Shown in pieces: positions 1 to 10,560 of a stretch of DNA of 48,744 nucleotides (its first letter is position 1; each line of letters begins with the position of its first letter). The stretch covers positions 1-48,744 of the forward strand of contig NZ_CAUM01000099.1 of NCBI RefSeq assembly GCF_000350085.1, given 5' to 3'. A program made the translations under genes and the position numbers. This DNA is from Mesorhizobium metallidurans STM 2683. GTDB taxonomy: Bacteria > Pseudomonadota > Alphaproteobacteria > Rhizobiales > Rhizobiaceae. Below the pieces are notes generated by a model. That model searched no databases. It saw only the letters and a list, made by a program, of their open reading frames with translations, and had not been told where the DNA came from.

Positions 1-430
1 TTGGGTCGCACAGGATTGCATCGGCAGCAGTGATCGCCTCGCGCACCTTGGCGCGGCGGATCTGCTTTGGCAGCGCCAGATCGTAGAGTCCCATATCGGC
101 AAGGCCGGCGATCGTCGCGCCGTCGCGGTCGAGCAGCACCGTGTGGCTCGGCGTTGGGCGGTCGAGGAACACCGCCGACAGATCGACAATGCCGGCTGCG
201 GCGATGGCCAGTGAAACCCTCTCGGCCGGGGCATCGCCGCCGCGCACCGAAAGCAGCGAGCCGGAGGCGCCGCGCCGCACGGCGCAGCAAAGCGCGTTGA
301 ACGCATTGCCGCCGACATCCTCACGCATGGTGCCGACGTTCGACGCCGCCGGCACATAGTTCCCGGAAATCCGGCCGCGCCGGTCGATATGGGCGGCGCC
401 GATGGCCAGAATTTTTTGAGATTTCGTCAT
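1..430 (-). CDS. PfkB-family carbohydrate/nucleoside kinase, N-terminal part
   Basis: The minus strand is open from an ATG at 430-428 to the window edge, giving 143 residues of the N-terminus; the rest lies outside. The start reads MTKSQKILAIGAAHIDRRG, and a GGNAFNALCCAVRRG segment near residue 46 matches the glycine-rich substrate-binding signature of PfkB (ribokinase-like) sugar and nucleoside kinases. Pseudouridine kinase is one possibility, but the ATP-binding C-terminus cannot be seen, so the substrate is unknown. It is divergent from recA across a 280-base gap that contains the recA promoter. Confidence 0.8.
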   Translation of the reverse strand, partial: MTKSQKILAIGAAHIDRRGRISGNYVPAASNVGTMREDVGGNAFNALCCAVRRGASGSLLSVRGGDAPAERVSLAIAAAGIVDLSAVFLDRPTPSHTVLLDRDGATIAGLADMGLYDLALPKQIRRAKVREAITAADAILCDP

Positions 431-626
431 TCTGTGGCCGTGCACCTGCTATATGTCCGACACCGACACTAGGCCGACCAGGAGTTGCCTTGCAATCGAA
501 GCAGCGATTCGGAGGACCGGTGCGACGACGAATCCCCGTCTATACGGGATACATCCGAGCCTGAATTCACGAAACAAAAAAAGAACAAATCCGGATATTC
601 CTTGTTTTTCAGATGTTTGGTACCCC

Positions 627-655
627 TTGCCAAACGAGAACAAAAAAGGTACAAA
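627..655 (+). promoter_or_regulatory. recA promoter with overlapping LexA (SOS) operator
   Basis: TTGCCA at 627-632 and TACAAA at 650-655, 17 bases apart, form a plausible sigma-70 promoter. The same bases hold TTG-N11-CAA (627-643), the operator form described for recA in rhizobia, and an imperfect GAAC-N7-GTAC direct repeat (638-652) close to the alphaproteobacterial LexA box. LexA bound here would cover the spacer and the -10. Transcription would start near 662. The recA ribosome site AAGGGG is at 696-701. The rest of 431-710 shows no gene. Confidence 0.6.
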
Positions 656-710
656 TAGTCAGGGATTGCGGATTGTCCGGCCTTCATTGACGACCAAGGG
701 GTAATGTATC

Positions 711-1808
<1,098 letters not shown>

Positions 1809-1893
1809 GGCCTCAGTGGTGGCCGGAATCTGGCCATAATCCAGGTTCATTACCTCCAGCTTATGTAATCGAGTTCCTGTATCCTTGCGTTTC

Positions 1894-1925
1894 AAACCGC
1901 CGGCCAAGTGCCGGCGGTTTGCGTT
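1894..1925 (+). terminator. Intrinsic terminator after recA
   Basis: AAACCGCCGG (1894-1903) pairs perfectly with CCGGCGGTTT (1911-1920), with one further C-G pair at 1904/1910 around a CAAGT loop, and a short T-containing tail follows. It lies 86 bases after the recA stop and about 170 bases before alaS. Confidence 0.75.
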
Positions 1926-2091
1926 TCAGCGCTGGTGCGGAGACGACCGGCACGCCGCGCCAATTGGCCCAATTCCGTGTTTCTGGACAGGCTGCGGCGC
2001 GGTCGCTAAAAGGCCCAATCGATCTTCTAAAACGAAGAGCCCATTTGCCGTCGGCCGCGCCGGCGGTTCTCTCCAGAAGGCAGCATTATTC

Positions 2092-4758
2092 ATGAGTGGC
2101 GTGAACGAGATCCGGTCGACATTCCTCGACTATTTCCGCAAGGAGGGTCACGAGATCGTCGCGTCGGGCCCGCTGGTGCCGCGCAACGATCCGACGCTGA
2201 TGTTCACCAATGCCGGCATGGTGCAGTTCAAGAACGTCTTCACCGGCCTGGAGAAGCGGCCCTATTCGCGTGCCACGACCGCCCAGAAGAGTGTTCGTGC
2301 CGGCGGCAAGCACAACGACCTCGACAATGTCGGCTATACCGCGCGACACCTGACCTTCTTCGAGATGCTCGGCAATTTCTCCTTCGGCGATTATTTCAAG
2401 GAGCGTGCCATCGAACTCGCCTGGAACCTGATCACCAGGGAGTTCGGGCTGAAGCAGGACAAGCTGCTGGTCACCGTCTACCACACGGACGACGAGGCCG
2501 CCGGCCACTGGAAGAAGATCGCCGGTCTCACTGACGATCGTATCATCCGCATCGCGACCTCGGACAATTTCTGGGCAATGGGCGACACCGGACCATGCGG
2601 GCCGTGCTCGGAGATATTCATCGACCGGGGCGAGCACATCTGGGGCGGCCCTCCCGGCAGCCCCGAGGAGGATGGTGACCGGTTCCTTGAATTCTGGAAC
2701 CTGGTGTTCATGCAGTATGAACAGGTGACGAAGGACGAGCGCATCGACCTGCCGCGCCCGTCGATCGACACCGGCATGGGCCTGGAGCGCATGGCCTCCA
2801 TCCTGCAAGGGGTGGAGAGCGTCTTCGAGACCGATCTGTTCCGTCATCTGGTCGACGCCGCGTCGTCCGCGCTTGGCCGCGGTCCCGATGAGGAGACTGT
2901 CGGATCGTTCCGCGTCATCGCCGACCATCTGCGTTCGTCCTGCTTCCTGGTGGCCGACGGCGTGCTGCCGTCCAATGAAGGCCGCGGCTATGTGCTTCGT
3001 CGCATCATGCGCCGCGCCATGCGCCATGCGCAGTTGCTCGGCGCCCGTGACCCCCTGATGTGGCGCCTGGTGCCGGCGCTGGTGCGCGAGATGGGCCAGG
3101 CCTACCCGGAACTGTCGCGCGGCGAACAGATGATCACCGAGACGCTGAAACTTGAGGAAACCCGTTTCCGCAAGACGCTGGTGCGCGGCTTGGGCCTGCT
3201 TTCGGAAGCGACGGAAAAGCTCGGCGCCGGCGACATGCTGGATGGCGAGACAGCCTTCAGGCTCTACGACACCTACGGCTTTCCCCTCGATCTGACGCAG
3301 GACGCGCTGCGCCAGCGCAGCATCTCGGTCGATCTTGCCGGCTTCACCGATGCGATGGAGCGGCAGAAGGCCGAGGCGCGCAAGAGCTGGACTGGTTCCG
3401 GCGAGGCCGCGACCGAAACGGTGTGGTTCCCGGTGCGCGAGAAGACCGGTGCCACCGAGTTCCTCGGCTATGAGACCGAGCAGGCGGAAGGCCTCATCCA
3501 GGCGCTGGTCAGGGAGGGCAAGACCGTCGACAGCGCCGCCAAGGGCGACGCGGTTGCCGTGGTCGTCAACCAGACGCCGTTCTATGGCGAGTCCGGCGGC
3601 CAGATGGGCGACACCGGCGTTATTTCAGGCGAAGGGTTTTCGATCGAGATCTCCGATACGCAGAAGAAGGCCGATGGGCTGTTCGTGCATCTCGGCAAGG
3701 TGGTCAGCGGCACGGTCAAGACCGGCGCGACCGTCGAGCTGAAGGTCGACCATGCGCGCCGCTCCAGGCTGCGCGCGAACCATTCCGCGACGCATCTGAT
3801 CCACGAAGCGCTGCGCGAGGTGCTGGGCACCCATGTCGCGCAGAAGGGCTCGCTGGTGGCGCCCGAGCGTCTGCGCTTCGACATTTCGCACAACAAGCCG
3901 ATCTCGTCCGATGAACTCGAAGAGGTCGAGCGCATGGCGAACGAGATCGTCGTGCAGAACAGCCCGGTGACCACGCGGCTGATGTCGGTCGACGACGCCA
4001 TTGCCGAAGGCGCCATGGCCCTGTTCGGCGAGAAGTATGGTGATGAAGTGCGCGTCGTTTCGATGGGCACGGGCTTGCATGGCGCCAAGGCCAACCGGTC
4101 CTATTCGGTCGAACTCTGCGGCGGCACCCATGTCAGGGCGACCGGCGATATCGGTCTGGTGCGCATCGTGTCGGACGGCGCGGTCGCCGCCGGCGTGCGC
4201 CGCATCGAGGCGCTGACCGGCGAAGCTGCGCGCAAGCATCTCGACGAGCAGGACAGACGGCTGAAGGCGGCGGCGGCAACGCTGAAGATCTCGCCGGCCG
4301 ACGTGCCGGCGCGCGTCGAGGCGCTGCTCGACGAGCGCAAGAAGCTGGAGAAAGAACTGACCGAGGCGCGCAAGAAACTGGCGCTGGGCGGTGGTGCTGC
4401 AGCCGGTGCGCCGGCCGAGAACGAAACCGTCGCAGGTGTCGGTTTCCTCGGCAAGGCGGTCTCCGGCGTCGCGCCGAAGGATCTGAAGCCGCTGGCCGAT
4501 GCCGGCAAGAAGTCGCTCGGTTCCGGCGTCGTCGTCTTCGTCGGCACGGCTGAGGACAACAAGGCAAGCGTCGTGGTCGCCGTCACCGATGACCTGACCG
4601 CCCGCTTCAGCGCCGTCGATCTGGTCCGCGTGGCATCCGCCGCCTTGGGCGGGCAGGGCGGCGGCGGCCGGCCCGACATGGCCCAGGCCGGCGGCCCCGA
4701 TGCCTCGAAGGCCGGCGATGCGATCGCAGCGGTGCGGGCGGCGCTGGAGGCCGCCTGA
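2092..4758 (+). CDS. alaS: Alanyl-tRNA synthetase
   Basis: AlaRS charges tRNA-Ala in the cytoplasm and clears misacylated Ser and Gly. At 888 residues the length is normal. The aminoacylation domain comes first (IRSTFLDYF, the class [16 protein letters not shown] segment), then the tRNA-recognition region, the editing domain with its zinc ligands (HSATH with H564 and H568; CGGTH with C676 and H680), and a C-Ala domain with a coiled-coil-like stretch. The frame stays open upstream to 1885, but ATG 2092 ([11 protein letters not shown]) matches the family start; the upstream extension overlaps the recA terminator and is discarded. Confidence 0.97.
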   Translation: MSGVNEIRSTFLDYFRKEGHEIVASGPLVPRNDPTLMFTNAGMVQFKNVFTGLEKRPYSRATTAQKSVRAGGKHNDLDNVGYTARHLTFFEMLGNFSFGDYFKERAIELAWNLITREFGLKQDKLLVTVYHTDDEAAGHWKKIAGLTDDRIIRIATSDNFWAMGDTGPCGPCSEIFIDRGEHIWGGPPGSPEEDGDRFLEFWNLVFMQYEQVTKDERIDLPRPSIDTGMGLERMASILQGVESVFETDLFRHLVDAASSALGRGPDEETVGSFRVIADHLRSSCFLVADGVLPSNEGRGYVLRRIMRRAMRHAQLLGARDPLMWRLVPALVREMGQAYPELSRGEQMITETLKLEETRFRKTLVRGLGLLSEATEKLGAGDMLDGETAFRLYDTYGFPLDLTQDALRQRSISVDLAGFTDAMERQKAEARKSWTGSGEAATETVWFPVREKTGATEFLGYETEQAEGLIQALVREGKTVDSAAKGDAVAVVVNQTPFYGESGGQMGDTGVISGEGFSIEISDTQKKADGLFVHLGKVVSGTVKTGATVELKVDHARRSRLRANHSATHLIHEALREVLGTHVAQKGSLVAPERLRFDISHNKPISSDELEEVERMANEIVVQNSPVTTRLMSVDDAIAEGAMALFGEKYGDEVRVVSMGTGLHGAKANRSYSVELCGGTHVRATGDIGLVRIVSDGAVAAGVRRIEALTGEAARKHLDEQDRRLKAAAATLKISPADVPARVEALLDERKKLEKELTEARKKLALGGGAAAGAPAENETVAGVGFLGKAVSGVAPKDLKPLADAGKKSLGSGVVVFVGTAEDNKASVVVAVTDDLTARFSAVDLVRVASAALGGQGGGGRPDMAQAGGPDASKAGDAIAAVRAALEAA

Positions 4759-4789
4759 TCGGATAGAAGTATCTAGGAGAATTTATCGC

Positions 4790-4830
4790 AAGGCCGGCAG
4801 GACAGAGGGGGGGCTGTGCCCCTCGGCCTT
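4790..4830. terminator. Probable bidirectional terminator between alaS and the GST gene
   Basis: A nested hairpin lies between two convergent genes: the outer stem AAGGCCG (4790-4796) with CGGCCTT (4824-4830), the inner GAGGGG (4805-4810) with CCCCTC (4819-4824). There is no clear T-tract on the plus strand, so its function is inferred from position and stem strength. Confidence 0.4.
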
Positions 4831-4840
4831 CCTACATTTG

Positions 4841-5467
4841 TCACCCAGCCTTTTCGGTGTTGGCAAAACTCGGCCGTTGGACAATGCGGTCCCACCATCC
4901 CTGAACATCGGGAAATTCAGCCAGGCGCTTCCGCCCTTCGGCGACCTTGAGGAAGTAGCCCATGATCGGTGCGGCGTGCAAATCGGCGAGTGTCAGCTCA
5001 TCACCCAGCAACCACGGCCCGGCGCTCTTCAACAAGGAGAGCGTCCGAAGTACCTTGCCTGCTTGTGAAAGGCCGGCGGCGATCCGCGCCTGGTCGGGCG
5101 GCTCTTTCTCCAGCCGCTCGACGGCGACGTCCCAGACCATCGCCCGATAGCCATAAGCGTCGAGCATGCCGATGATCTGGTTCATCCGTGCCCGAGGCCG
5201 GGCGTCGGCCGGCTGCAGCGCAGGCCCGTCGAAGGCCTCGTCGACATAGCGCGCGATCGCGCTCGCTTCGAAGAGACGGAAGCCGTCATGCTCGAAGGCC
5301 GGAATTCGGCCGAACGGGTGATGCTCGAAATACCAGCCGGGAATGCCGTCCGCGGCGAAGACATCGACCGGGACGAGTTCGTGGTCGATGCCCTTTTCCT
5401 CCAGCGCGAGGCGGACGATGCGCACATAGACGCTGTAGTCCGCCCCGTAGACGACGGGCTTACCCAC
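4841..5467 (-). CDS. Glutathione S-transferase family protein
   Basis: A 208-residue cytosolic GST-like protein. It has an N-terminal thioredoxin-like domain (residues about 1-80: YGADYSVYVRIVRLALEEKG, then HHPFGRIPAFEHDG with the cis-proline, then the FEASAIARYVD glutathione-binding segment) and a C-terminal helical domain (WLLGDELTLADLHAAPI). The family conjugates or reduces electrophiles with glutathione; the substrate cannot be read from the sequence. Translation starts at GTG 5467, 11 bases after the icd stop, so it is probably co-transcribed with icd. No better in-frame ATG is near. Confidence 0.88.
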   Translation of the reverse strand: MGKPVVYGADYSVYVRIVRLALEEKGIDHELVPVDVFAADGIPGWYFEHHPFGRIPAFEHDGFRLFEASAIARYVDEAFDGPALQPADARPRARMNQIIGMLDAYGYRAMVWDVAVERLEKEPPDQARIAAGLSQAGKVLRTLSLLKSAGPWLLGDELTLADLHAAPIMGYFLKVAEGRKRLAEFPDVQGWWDRIVQRPSFANTEKAG

Positions 5468-5478
5468 GTAGCTTGCCG

Positions 5479-6690
5479 TCAGGCCATCGCCTTCTGCAAA
5501 TTCTCGTCGATCTTGTCGAGGAAGCCGGTGGTCGACAGCCAGGGCTGGTCGGGGCCGATCAACAGCGACAGATCCTTGGTCATGAAACCGGACTCGACGG
5601 TCTGGACGCAGACCTTTTCCAGCGTCTCGGCAAAGCGCTTCAACTCGGCATTGTCGTCCAGCTTGGCGCGATGCGCGAGGCCGCGCGTCCAGGCGAAGAT
5701 CGAGGCGATCGAATTGGTCGAGGTTTCCTCGCCCTTCTGGTGCTGGCGGTAGTGGCGGGTCACGGTGCCGTGCGCGGCCTCCGCCTCCACCGTCTTGCCG
5801 TCCGGCGTCATCAGCACCGAGGTCATCAGGCCGAGCGACCCAAACCCTTGCGCCACCGTGTCGGACTGCACGTCGCCGTCATAGTTCTTGCAGGCCCAGA
5901 CATAGCCGCCCGACCATTTCAGGCTGGAGGCCACCATGTCGTCGATCAGCCGGTGTTCGTACCAGAGCTTCTTCGCCTTGAACTCGGCCTCGAACTCTTG
6001 CTCGTAGACCTCCTGGAAGATGTCCTTGAAGCGGCCGTCATAGGCCTTGAGGATGGTGTTCTTGGTCGAGAGGTAGACCGGATAGTTGCGCAGCAGGCCA
6101 TAGTTCAGCGAGGCGCGGGCGAATTCGCGGATCGACTCGTCGAGATTGTACATGGCCATGGCGACGCCTGAGGCAGGCGCGTCGAACACGTCGTGCTCGA
6201 TCACCTTGCCGTCCTCGCCGACGAACTTGATCGACAGCTTGCCCTTCCCGGGGAAGCGGAAATCGGTGGCGCGGTACTGGTCGCCGAAGGCGTGACGGCC
6301 GACGATGATCGGCTTGGTCCAGCCCGGCACCAGGCGCGGCACGTTCTTCATGATGATCGGTTCGCGAAAGATCGTGCCGCCAAGGATGTTGCGGATCGTG
6401 CCGTTCGGCGACTTCCACATCTTCTTCAGCTTGAACTCCTCGACGCGCTGCTCGTCGGGCGTGATCGTCGCGCATTTCACGCCGACGCCGTGTTTCTTGA
6501 TGGCGTTGGCCGCGTCGATGGTCACCTGGTCGCCGGTGGCGTCGCGGTGCTCGACCCCGAGGTCGTAATATTCGAGCTTCAGGTCGAGATAGGGGTGGAT
6601 CAGCTTGTCCTTGATGAACTGCCAGATGATGCGGGTCATCTCGTCGCCGTCGAGTTCGACGACCGGGTTCGCCACCTTGATCTTCGCCAT
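5479..6690 (-). CDS. icd: NADP-dependent isocitrate dehydrogenase
   Basis: This TCA-cycle enzyme oxidises isocitrate to 2-oxoglutarate, CO2 and NADPH. The 403-residue length and the start [20 protein letters not shown] identify the dimeric eukaryote-like type usual in rhizobia, not the E. coli type. Visible signatures are the phosphate and metal-binding region with [13 protein letters not shown], the acidic [18 protein letters not shown] metal segment, and [13 protein letters not shown] with [13 protein letters not shown] for NADP and substrate. It heads a two-gene unit with the GST and is divergent from trmJ across about 208 bases. Confidence 0.97.
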   Translation of the reverse strand: MAKIKVANPVVELDGDEMTRIIWQFIKDKLIHPYLDLKLEYYDLGVEHRDATGDQVTIDAANAIKKHGVGVKCATITPDEQRVEEFKLKKMWKSPNGTIRNILGGTIFREPIIMKNVPRLVPGWTKPIIVGRHAFGDQYRATDFRFPGKGKLSIKFVGEDGKVIEHDVFDAPASGVAMAMYNLDESIREFARASLNYGLLRNYPVYLSTKNTILKAYDGRFKDIFQEVYEQEFEAEFKAKKLWYEHRLIDDMVASSLKWSGGYVWACKNYDGDVQSDTVAQGFGSLGLMTSVLMTPDGKTVEAEAAHGTVTRHYRQHQKGEETSTNSIASIFAWTRGLAHRAKLDDNAELKRFAETLEKVCVQTVESGFMTKDLSLLIGPDQPWLSTTGFLDKIDENLQKAMA

Positions 6691-6898
6691 GGAAAGAATG
6701 CCTCGTTGTTGGGGGATCGGAACGGCCTGCCCGCATGGCTCTCGGCCGGGGATGCGGCCCGTATATCAAAGCATTTTTGGCCGCGCAAACGGCGATCCGC
6801 GTCGAGGCGCATTGGGCGGCCCTTGCGAAAGCTTCATTTTCGCGGCGGGATATGGCAGGGAACGCTGAAATGCCGCAAACAGCAGTTCATTGACAGCC

Positions 6899-7810
6899 AT
6901 GCCCAAGGATCCCGACATTCCGCTTGCCGCAGGCCCGGCGATCATCCTGGTCGAGCCGCAGCTCGGCGAGAATATCGGCATGGTCGCCCGCGCCATGGCG
7001 AATTTCGGCCTTGCCGAATTGCGCCTCGTCAATCCGCGCGACGGCTGGCCGAGCGAAAAGGCGCGCGCTGCCGCAAGCCGTGCCGACCATGTCATCGACG
7101 CCGTCACGGTCTTTGACGATCTGGCCGCCGCGGTCGCCGATCTGAACTTCGTCTTCGCCACCACGGCGCGCGAACGCGACGGCTTCAAGCCGGTGCGCGG
7201 TCCGGTCCAGGCGGGCAGGGCGCTGCGGGCACGTCACATGGCCGGCCAGCGCACCGGCATTCTGTTCGGCCGCGAGCGTTTCGGTCTCTATAATGACGAG
7301 GTCGGTCTCGCCGATGAGATCGTCACCTTTCCCGTCGACCCGGCCTTCTCCTCGCTCAACATCGCCCAGGCGACCCTGCTGATGTCCTATGAATGGATGA
7401 AGTCCGGCCTCGAAGACGAGACGAAGACCAATTTCTCCAGCCCCGAAATGCCGCCGGCGACGAAGGAGCAGTTGCACGGCCTGTTCGCCTATCTGGAGGG
7501 TGCGCTCGAGGCGCGCGGCTATTTCCGCCCGGCGCCGAAGAAGCCGAAGATGGTCGACAATCTGCGCGCGGTGCTGACGCGCGCCGGCTTCGCCGAGCCG
7601 GAACTCAAGGTGCTGCGCGGCATCATCTCATCGCTCGACAGGTTTTCGCCAGCCATGCCGCGCGGCGACGGCTCGCCGGGCGATGACCCGAGGCGGATTC
7701 CCGCGGCCGCGCGCGCCCGTAAGGCGGAAATCGACGGTCAGGCCGACAAGGCCGCCGACAAAGGCGACGACATACCACCGCAGGATGGCAAGGGAACCGA
7801 CAATGACTGA
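6899..7810 (+). CDS. trmJ: TrmJ-like tRNA/rRNA 2'-O-methyltransferase (SPOUT family)
   Basis: A 303-residue SPOUT methyltransferase; TrmJ methylates the ribose at position 32 of several tRNAs using S-adenosylmethionine. Motif 1 is [19 protein letters not shown] (from about residue 18), motif 2 the [10 protein letters not shown] segment, and motif 3 [16 protein letters not shown], which forms the knot. The C-terminus carries the extra helical region plus an unusual tail rich in Lys, Ala and Asp after about residue 255. ATG 6899 was chosen; a TTG three codons earlier is possible. The last 8 bases overlap murI, so the two are translationally coupled. Confidence 0.88.
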   Translation: MPKDPDIPLAAGPAIILVEPQLGENIGMVARAMANFGLAELRLVNPRDGWPSEKARAAASRADHVIDAVTVFDDLAAAVADLNFVFATTARERDGFKPVRGPVQAGRALRARHMAGQRTGILFGRERFGLYNDEVGLADEIVTFPVDPAFSSLNIAQATLLMSYEWMKSGLEDETKTNFSSPEMPPATKEQLHGLFAYLEGALEARGYFRPAPKKPKMVDNLRAVLTRAGFAEPELKVLRGIISSLDRFSPAMPRGDGSPGDDPRRIPAAARARKAEIDGQADKAADKGDDIPPQDGKGTDND

Positions 7811-8591
7811 TCGCCCGATCCTGATGTTCGATTCCGGTATCGGCGGCCTGACGGTGCTGCGCGAGGCGCGCGTGCTGATGCCCGATCGCCGTTTCGTCTA
7901 TGTCGCCGACGACGCGGCCTTCCCCTTCGGCGCCTGGGAGGAGCTGGCGCTGAGGGTGCATATACTGGAGCTGTTCGCCAAACTGCTTGACCGGTTTTCG
8001 CCGGCCATTTCGGTCATCGCCTGCAACACCGCCTCGACGCTGGTCATCGAAGCGTTGCGCGAGAGATTTCCCGACCATCCTTTTGTCGGCACCGTGCCGG
8101 CGATCAAGCCGGCGGCCGAACGCACGCGTTCGGGACTGGTTTCGGTGTTGGCGACGCCCGGTACCGTCAAGCGTCAGTACACGCGCGACCTCATCAGCAA
8201 ATGGGCGCAGAAATGCCATGTCCGCCTGGTCGGCAGCGATAATCTGGCCGGGCTGGCCGAAATCTATATGCGCGAGGGCTTCGTCGATGAAGAGGCCGTG
8301 CGCGCCGAGATCGCACCGTGTTTCGTCGAACATGGCGAACTCAGGACCGACATCGTCGTGCTGGCCTGCACGCACTATCCTTTCCTGGCCAATCGCATGC
8401 GCAAGACGGCGCCTTGGCCGGTCGACTGGCTTGATCCCGCCGAGGCGATCGCGCGCCGCGCGATGTCGCTGCTCGTGCCCGTCGACGGACCCCTGCAGGT
8501 CGACGAACCCGATATCGCCGCCTTCACCTCCGGCAAGGCGGATTTCGCCATTAGCCGGCTGATGCAAGGTTTTGGCCTGACGGTTCCTTGA
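7803..8591 (+). CDS. murI: Glutamate racemase
   Basis: MurI converts L-glutamate to D-glutamate for peptidoglycan. It has 262 residues, typical of the family. The catalytic cysteines are both present: C74 in ACNTAST and C189 in ACTHYPF, with D10-S11 in the [10 protein letters not shown] start motif. The N-terminal substrate segment AFPFGAW differs from the more usual YPYG form seen in many racemases. The start codon lies inside the end of trmJ (8-base overlap). The C-terminus is followed by a hairpin and a tandem octamer repeat. Confidence 0.93.
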   Translation: MTDRPILMFDSGIGGLTVLREARVLMPDRRFVYVADDAAFPFGAWEELALRVHILELFAKLLDRFSPAISVIACNTASTLVIEALRERFPDHPFVGTVPAIKPAAERTRSGLVSVLATPGTVKRQYTRDLISKWAQKCHVRLVGSDNLAGLAEIYMREGFVDEEAVRAEIAPCFVEHGELRTDIVVLACTHYPFLANRMRKTAPWPVDWLDPAEAIARRAMSLLVPVDGPLQVDEPDIAAFTSGKADFAISRLMQGFGLTVP

Positions 8592-8625
8592 AATCGGGAA
8601 CCAAGGAACCAAGGAACCAAGGAAC
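8582..8625 (+). repeat. Tandem octamer repeat with hairpin at the murI 3' end
   Basis: The unit GGAACCAA occurs 3.6 times from 8597 to 8625. In addition GGTTCCTTG (8582-8590) is the exact complement of CAAGGAACC (8602-8610), so the transcript can fold around the murI stop codon. It may act as a terminator or be slippage-prone. Confidence 0.7.
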
Positions 8626-8675
8626 ATAGACACGATCGTCGCGTTTTTCTCCCATAGCAAACGGGAGAACCGATC

Positions 8676-8861
8676 ATGCCTGCTACGTCAAAAGCCCAGC
8701 AAAAGGCCGCCGGCGCGGCCCTGTCCGCCAAGCGTGGCGAGACGAAGAAGAGCGAACTCAAGGGCGCCTCGAAGGGAATGTACGAGTCCATGAGCGAAAA
8801 GCAGCTCGAGGAATTCGCCGAGACCAAGCGCAAGGGACTGCCGGAGAAGAAAAAAGGTTGA
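8676..8861 (+). CDS. Small DUF3008-family protein
   Basis: A 61-residue, very Lys/Ala-rich soluble protein starting MPATSKAQQKAAGAALSAKR and ending in KGLPEKKKG. The AQQ-AAGAALSAKRG and EEFAETKRKGLP segments match the small DUF3008 family found widely in proteobacteria. No biochemical role is established. GGGAG lies 7 bases before the ATG at 8676. It appears to be a single-gene unit 85 bases after murI, convergent with the small secreted protein gene. Confidence 0.8.
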   Translation: MPATSKAQQKAAGAALSAKRGETKKSELKGASKGMYESMSEKQLEEFAETKRKGLPEKKKG

Positions 8862-8989
8862 TTTCAGCGTCGATCGGGTTTGGCCGTACAGTCGACAATT
8901 GACCCGCCAAAATCGAAAGCCTGCGGCCGAAACCGCGGGCGTTGAGATTGTTATGTTTGGGACATTCCCCCGACAGGCCGAAGCCGGAA

Positions 8990-9196
8990 TTACCAGCGGG
9001 AACGACAGGTCCGTACCTTGTAGCGGATGACCTTCTTGTGGCCACGCTGCCAGACCACTCTCTTCTTCACCACGGTACGGCAGATTTGCTTGCCCCCGTG
9101 CCCTTGCCAATGCCTGGCCTGTGCCGGCTCCGGCGCGATCGCCATCGACCCTGCCATTACCGCTGCACCCACCAATGTAAGGAAGAATTTCTTCAT
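8990..9196 (-). CDS. Small basic secreted protein, unknown function
   Basis: The 68-residue product has a clear Sec signal peptide (MKKFFLTLVGAAVMAGSMA, probable cleavage after AQA near residue 27), followed by a short, strongly basic mature part with two cysteines (ICRTVVKK and RTCRSRW) that could form a disulfide. I chose ATG 9196 because it gives the signal peptide; a longer open frame to 9316 only adds a poor N-terminus. Family unknown; short rhizobial exported proteins of this form are common. Confidence 0.7.
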   Translation of the reverse strand: MKKFFLTLVGAAVMAGSMAIAPEPAQARHWQGHGGKQICRTVVKKRVVWQRGHKKVIRYKVRTCRSRW

Positions 9197-9554
9197 GCGA
9201 ATTCCGGCTCCTCTAGCCCGAAGTTTGCGCTCGCGAGACAAGCAACTGCTTGATTTGATTCGCGTATCTGAAAAGTGGGTTTTTCCGCTACTGGACACAC
9301 CCCCCACTGGCATCAACGAACGTTTTCAGCCGAATCGAATCACAAATTGGCCGAGGTGTGAAGGGCGAAATGGACAGAGACATGGACACTTCTCAAAAGC
9401 GATTTTCGGCCCAACCGACTCAAAAGATTCAGCTTTCAGCGGTTTAGGGCCGCGAACTTCGGTCTAACGTCCTGATGCCGTTGGCTTTACCACCAGCCCC
9501 GCATCTGACATCGGAAGCGTTATGGGCTTGGCCCGGGCCGCGCCAGTCAAAAGC

Positions 9555-9582
9555 TTGACACCGGTTAAATCTCCGTTTAATC
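9555..9582 (+). promoter_or_regulatory. Candidate rpsD promoter
   Basis: A perfect TTGACA at 9555-9560 is followed by TTAATC at 9577-9582 (16-base spacer). If used, it gives an rpsD leader of about 220 bases. The region 9197-9554 shows no supportable gene or RNA. Confidence 0.3.
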
Positions 9583-9590
9583 AGCGCGCC

Positions 9591-9721
9591 AACACCGGGC
9601 CGAAATGCTCGGTGGTTTCTTTTATGTGTGCAAGACTCTCGGGAAGCCGATCTATACTTTCCCAGTATCTTGTTGAAATGACGTGTCCCGTGGGTTTTCC
9701 GTCGCGTTGCGTGGAAAACCC
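9591..9721 (+). promoter_or_regulatory. Structured rpsD leader
   Basis: Two structures lie between the candidate promoter and rpsD. The first is a weak terminator-like hairpin: CACCG (9593-9597) with CGGTG (9610-9614), followed by TTTCTTTT (9616-9623). The second is a perfect 9-base inverted repeat: GGGTTTTCC (9692-9700) with GGAAAACCC (9713-9721). S4 represses its own synthesis through leader RNA in E. coli and Bacillus, so an S4-responsive leader is plausible here, but I do not recognise a known S4 leader fold. Confidence 0.35.
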
Positions 9722-9812
9722 TGTCAGGTCTCGAAAACGGAGGCCAGAGGAGGGCGCGTTTCCTTCACCCGGACCATGAGGTTCGGGTGTGTTGTTTTGA
9801 AAAGGGAATGCG

Positions 9813-10430
9813 ATGAGCAAGCGCGAATCCGCGAAGTACAAGATCGACCGCCGTCTCGGCGAAAACATCTGGGGCCGCCCGAAGTCCCCGGTCAACAAGC
9901 GTGAATACGGCCCCGGCCAGCACGGCCAGCGCCGCAAGGGCAAGCTTTCCGATTTCGGCCTGCAGCTGCGCGCCAAGCAGAAGCTGAAGGGCCATTATGG
10001 CGACGTTTCGGAAAAGCAGTTCCGCAAGGTCTATGAAGAAGCCGATCGCCGCAAGGGCGACACCTCGGAGAACCTGATCGGTCTGCTCGAATCGCGTCTC
10101 GACGCGGTCGTCTACCGCGCCAAGTTCGTGCCGACCATTTTCGCCGCCCGTCAATTCGTCAACCACGGCCATGTCAACGTCAACGGCAAGCGCGTCAACA
10201 TCGGTTCGTACCGCTGCAAGCCGGGCGACGTCGTCGAAGTGCGCGAGAAGTCGAAGCAGTTGGTGATCGTGCTCGAATCGGTCGGCCTGGCCGAACGCGA
10301 CGTGCCCGATTACATCGAGGCCGATCACAACAAGATGACCGCGAGCTTCACGCGTATCCCCGGCCTGGCCGACGTTCCTTTCGCCGTGCAGATGGAACCG
10401 AATCTGGTCGTCGAATTCTATTCGCGCTGA
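9813..10430 (+). CDS. rpsD: 30S ribosomal protein S4
   Basis: S4 binds the 5' domain of 16S rRNA and nucleates small-subunit assembly. It has 205 residues, the standard length. It starts [20 protein letters not shown], contains the [17 protein letters not shown] segment and an S4 RNA-binding domain (residues about 94-160: [25 protein letters not shown]). AAAAGGGAATGCG supplies the ribosome site before ATG 9813. In rhizobia rpsD commonly stands alone, as here, and a clear terminator follows. Confidence 0.98.
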   Translation: MSKRESAKYKIDRRLGENIWGRPKSPVNKREYGPGQHGQRRKGKLSDFGLQLRAKQKLKGHYGDVSEKQFRKVYEEADRRKGDTSENLIGLLESRLDAVVYRAKFVPTIFAARQFVNHGHVNVNGKRVNIGSYRCKPGDVVEVREKSKQLVIVLESVGLAERDVPDYIEADHNKMTASFTRIPGLADVPFAVQMEPNLVVEFYSR

Positions 10431-10457
10431 TCGGGCACCTCGTCAGCGACATCATCG

Positions 10458-10487
10458 AAGGCCGCCCGTCGAGGCGGCCTTTTCTTT
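10458..10487 (+). terminator. Intrinsic terminator after rpsD
   Basis: AAGGCCGCC (10458-10466) pairs perfectly with GGCGGCCTT (10473-10481) around a six-base loop, and a T-rich tail (TTTCTTT) follows 28 bases after the rpsD stop. Confidence 0.85.
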
Positions 10488-10560
10488 GCCCGCCATGTCC
10501 GTTAATCCCAAACCCGACAAAGACACTTGGGCACCAATAAGACTCTGGGGCCGACGCGCC

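Noticed and set aside
572..586. AAAC-N7-GAAC as a second LexA box upstream of recA
   Set aside because: It departs from the consensus and lies in an A-rich run away from the promoter; chance is likely.
9522..9779. Open frames in the rpsD leader
   Set aside because: No ribosome site or family features, and they end at the structured leader; more likely noncoding.
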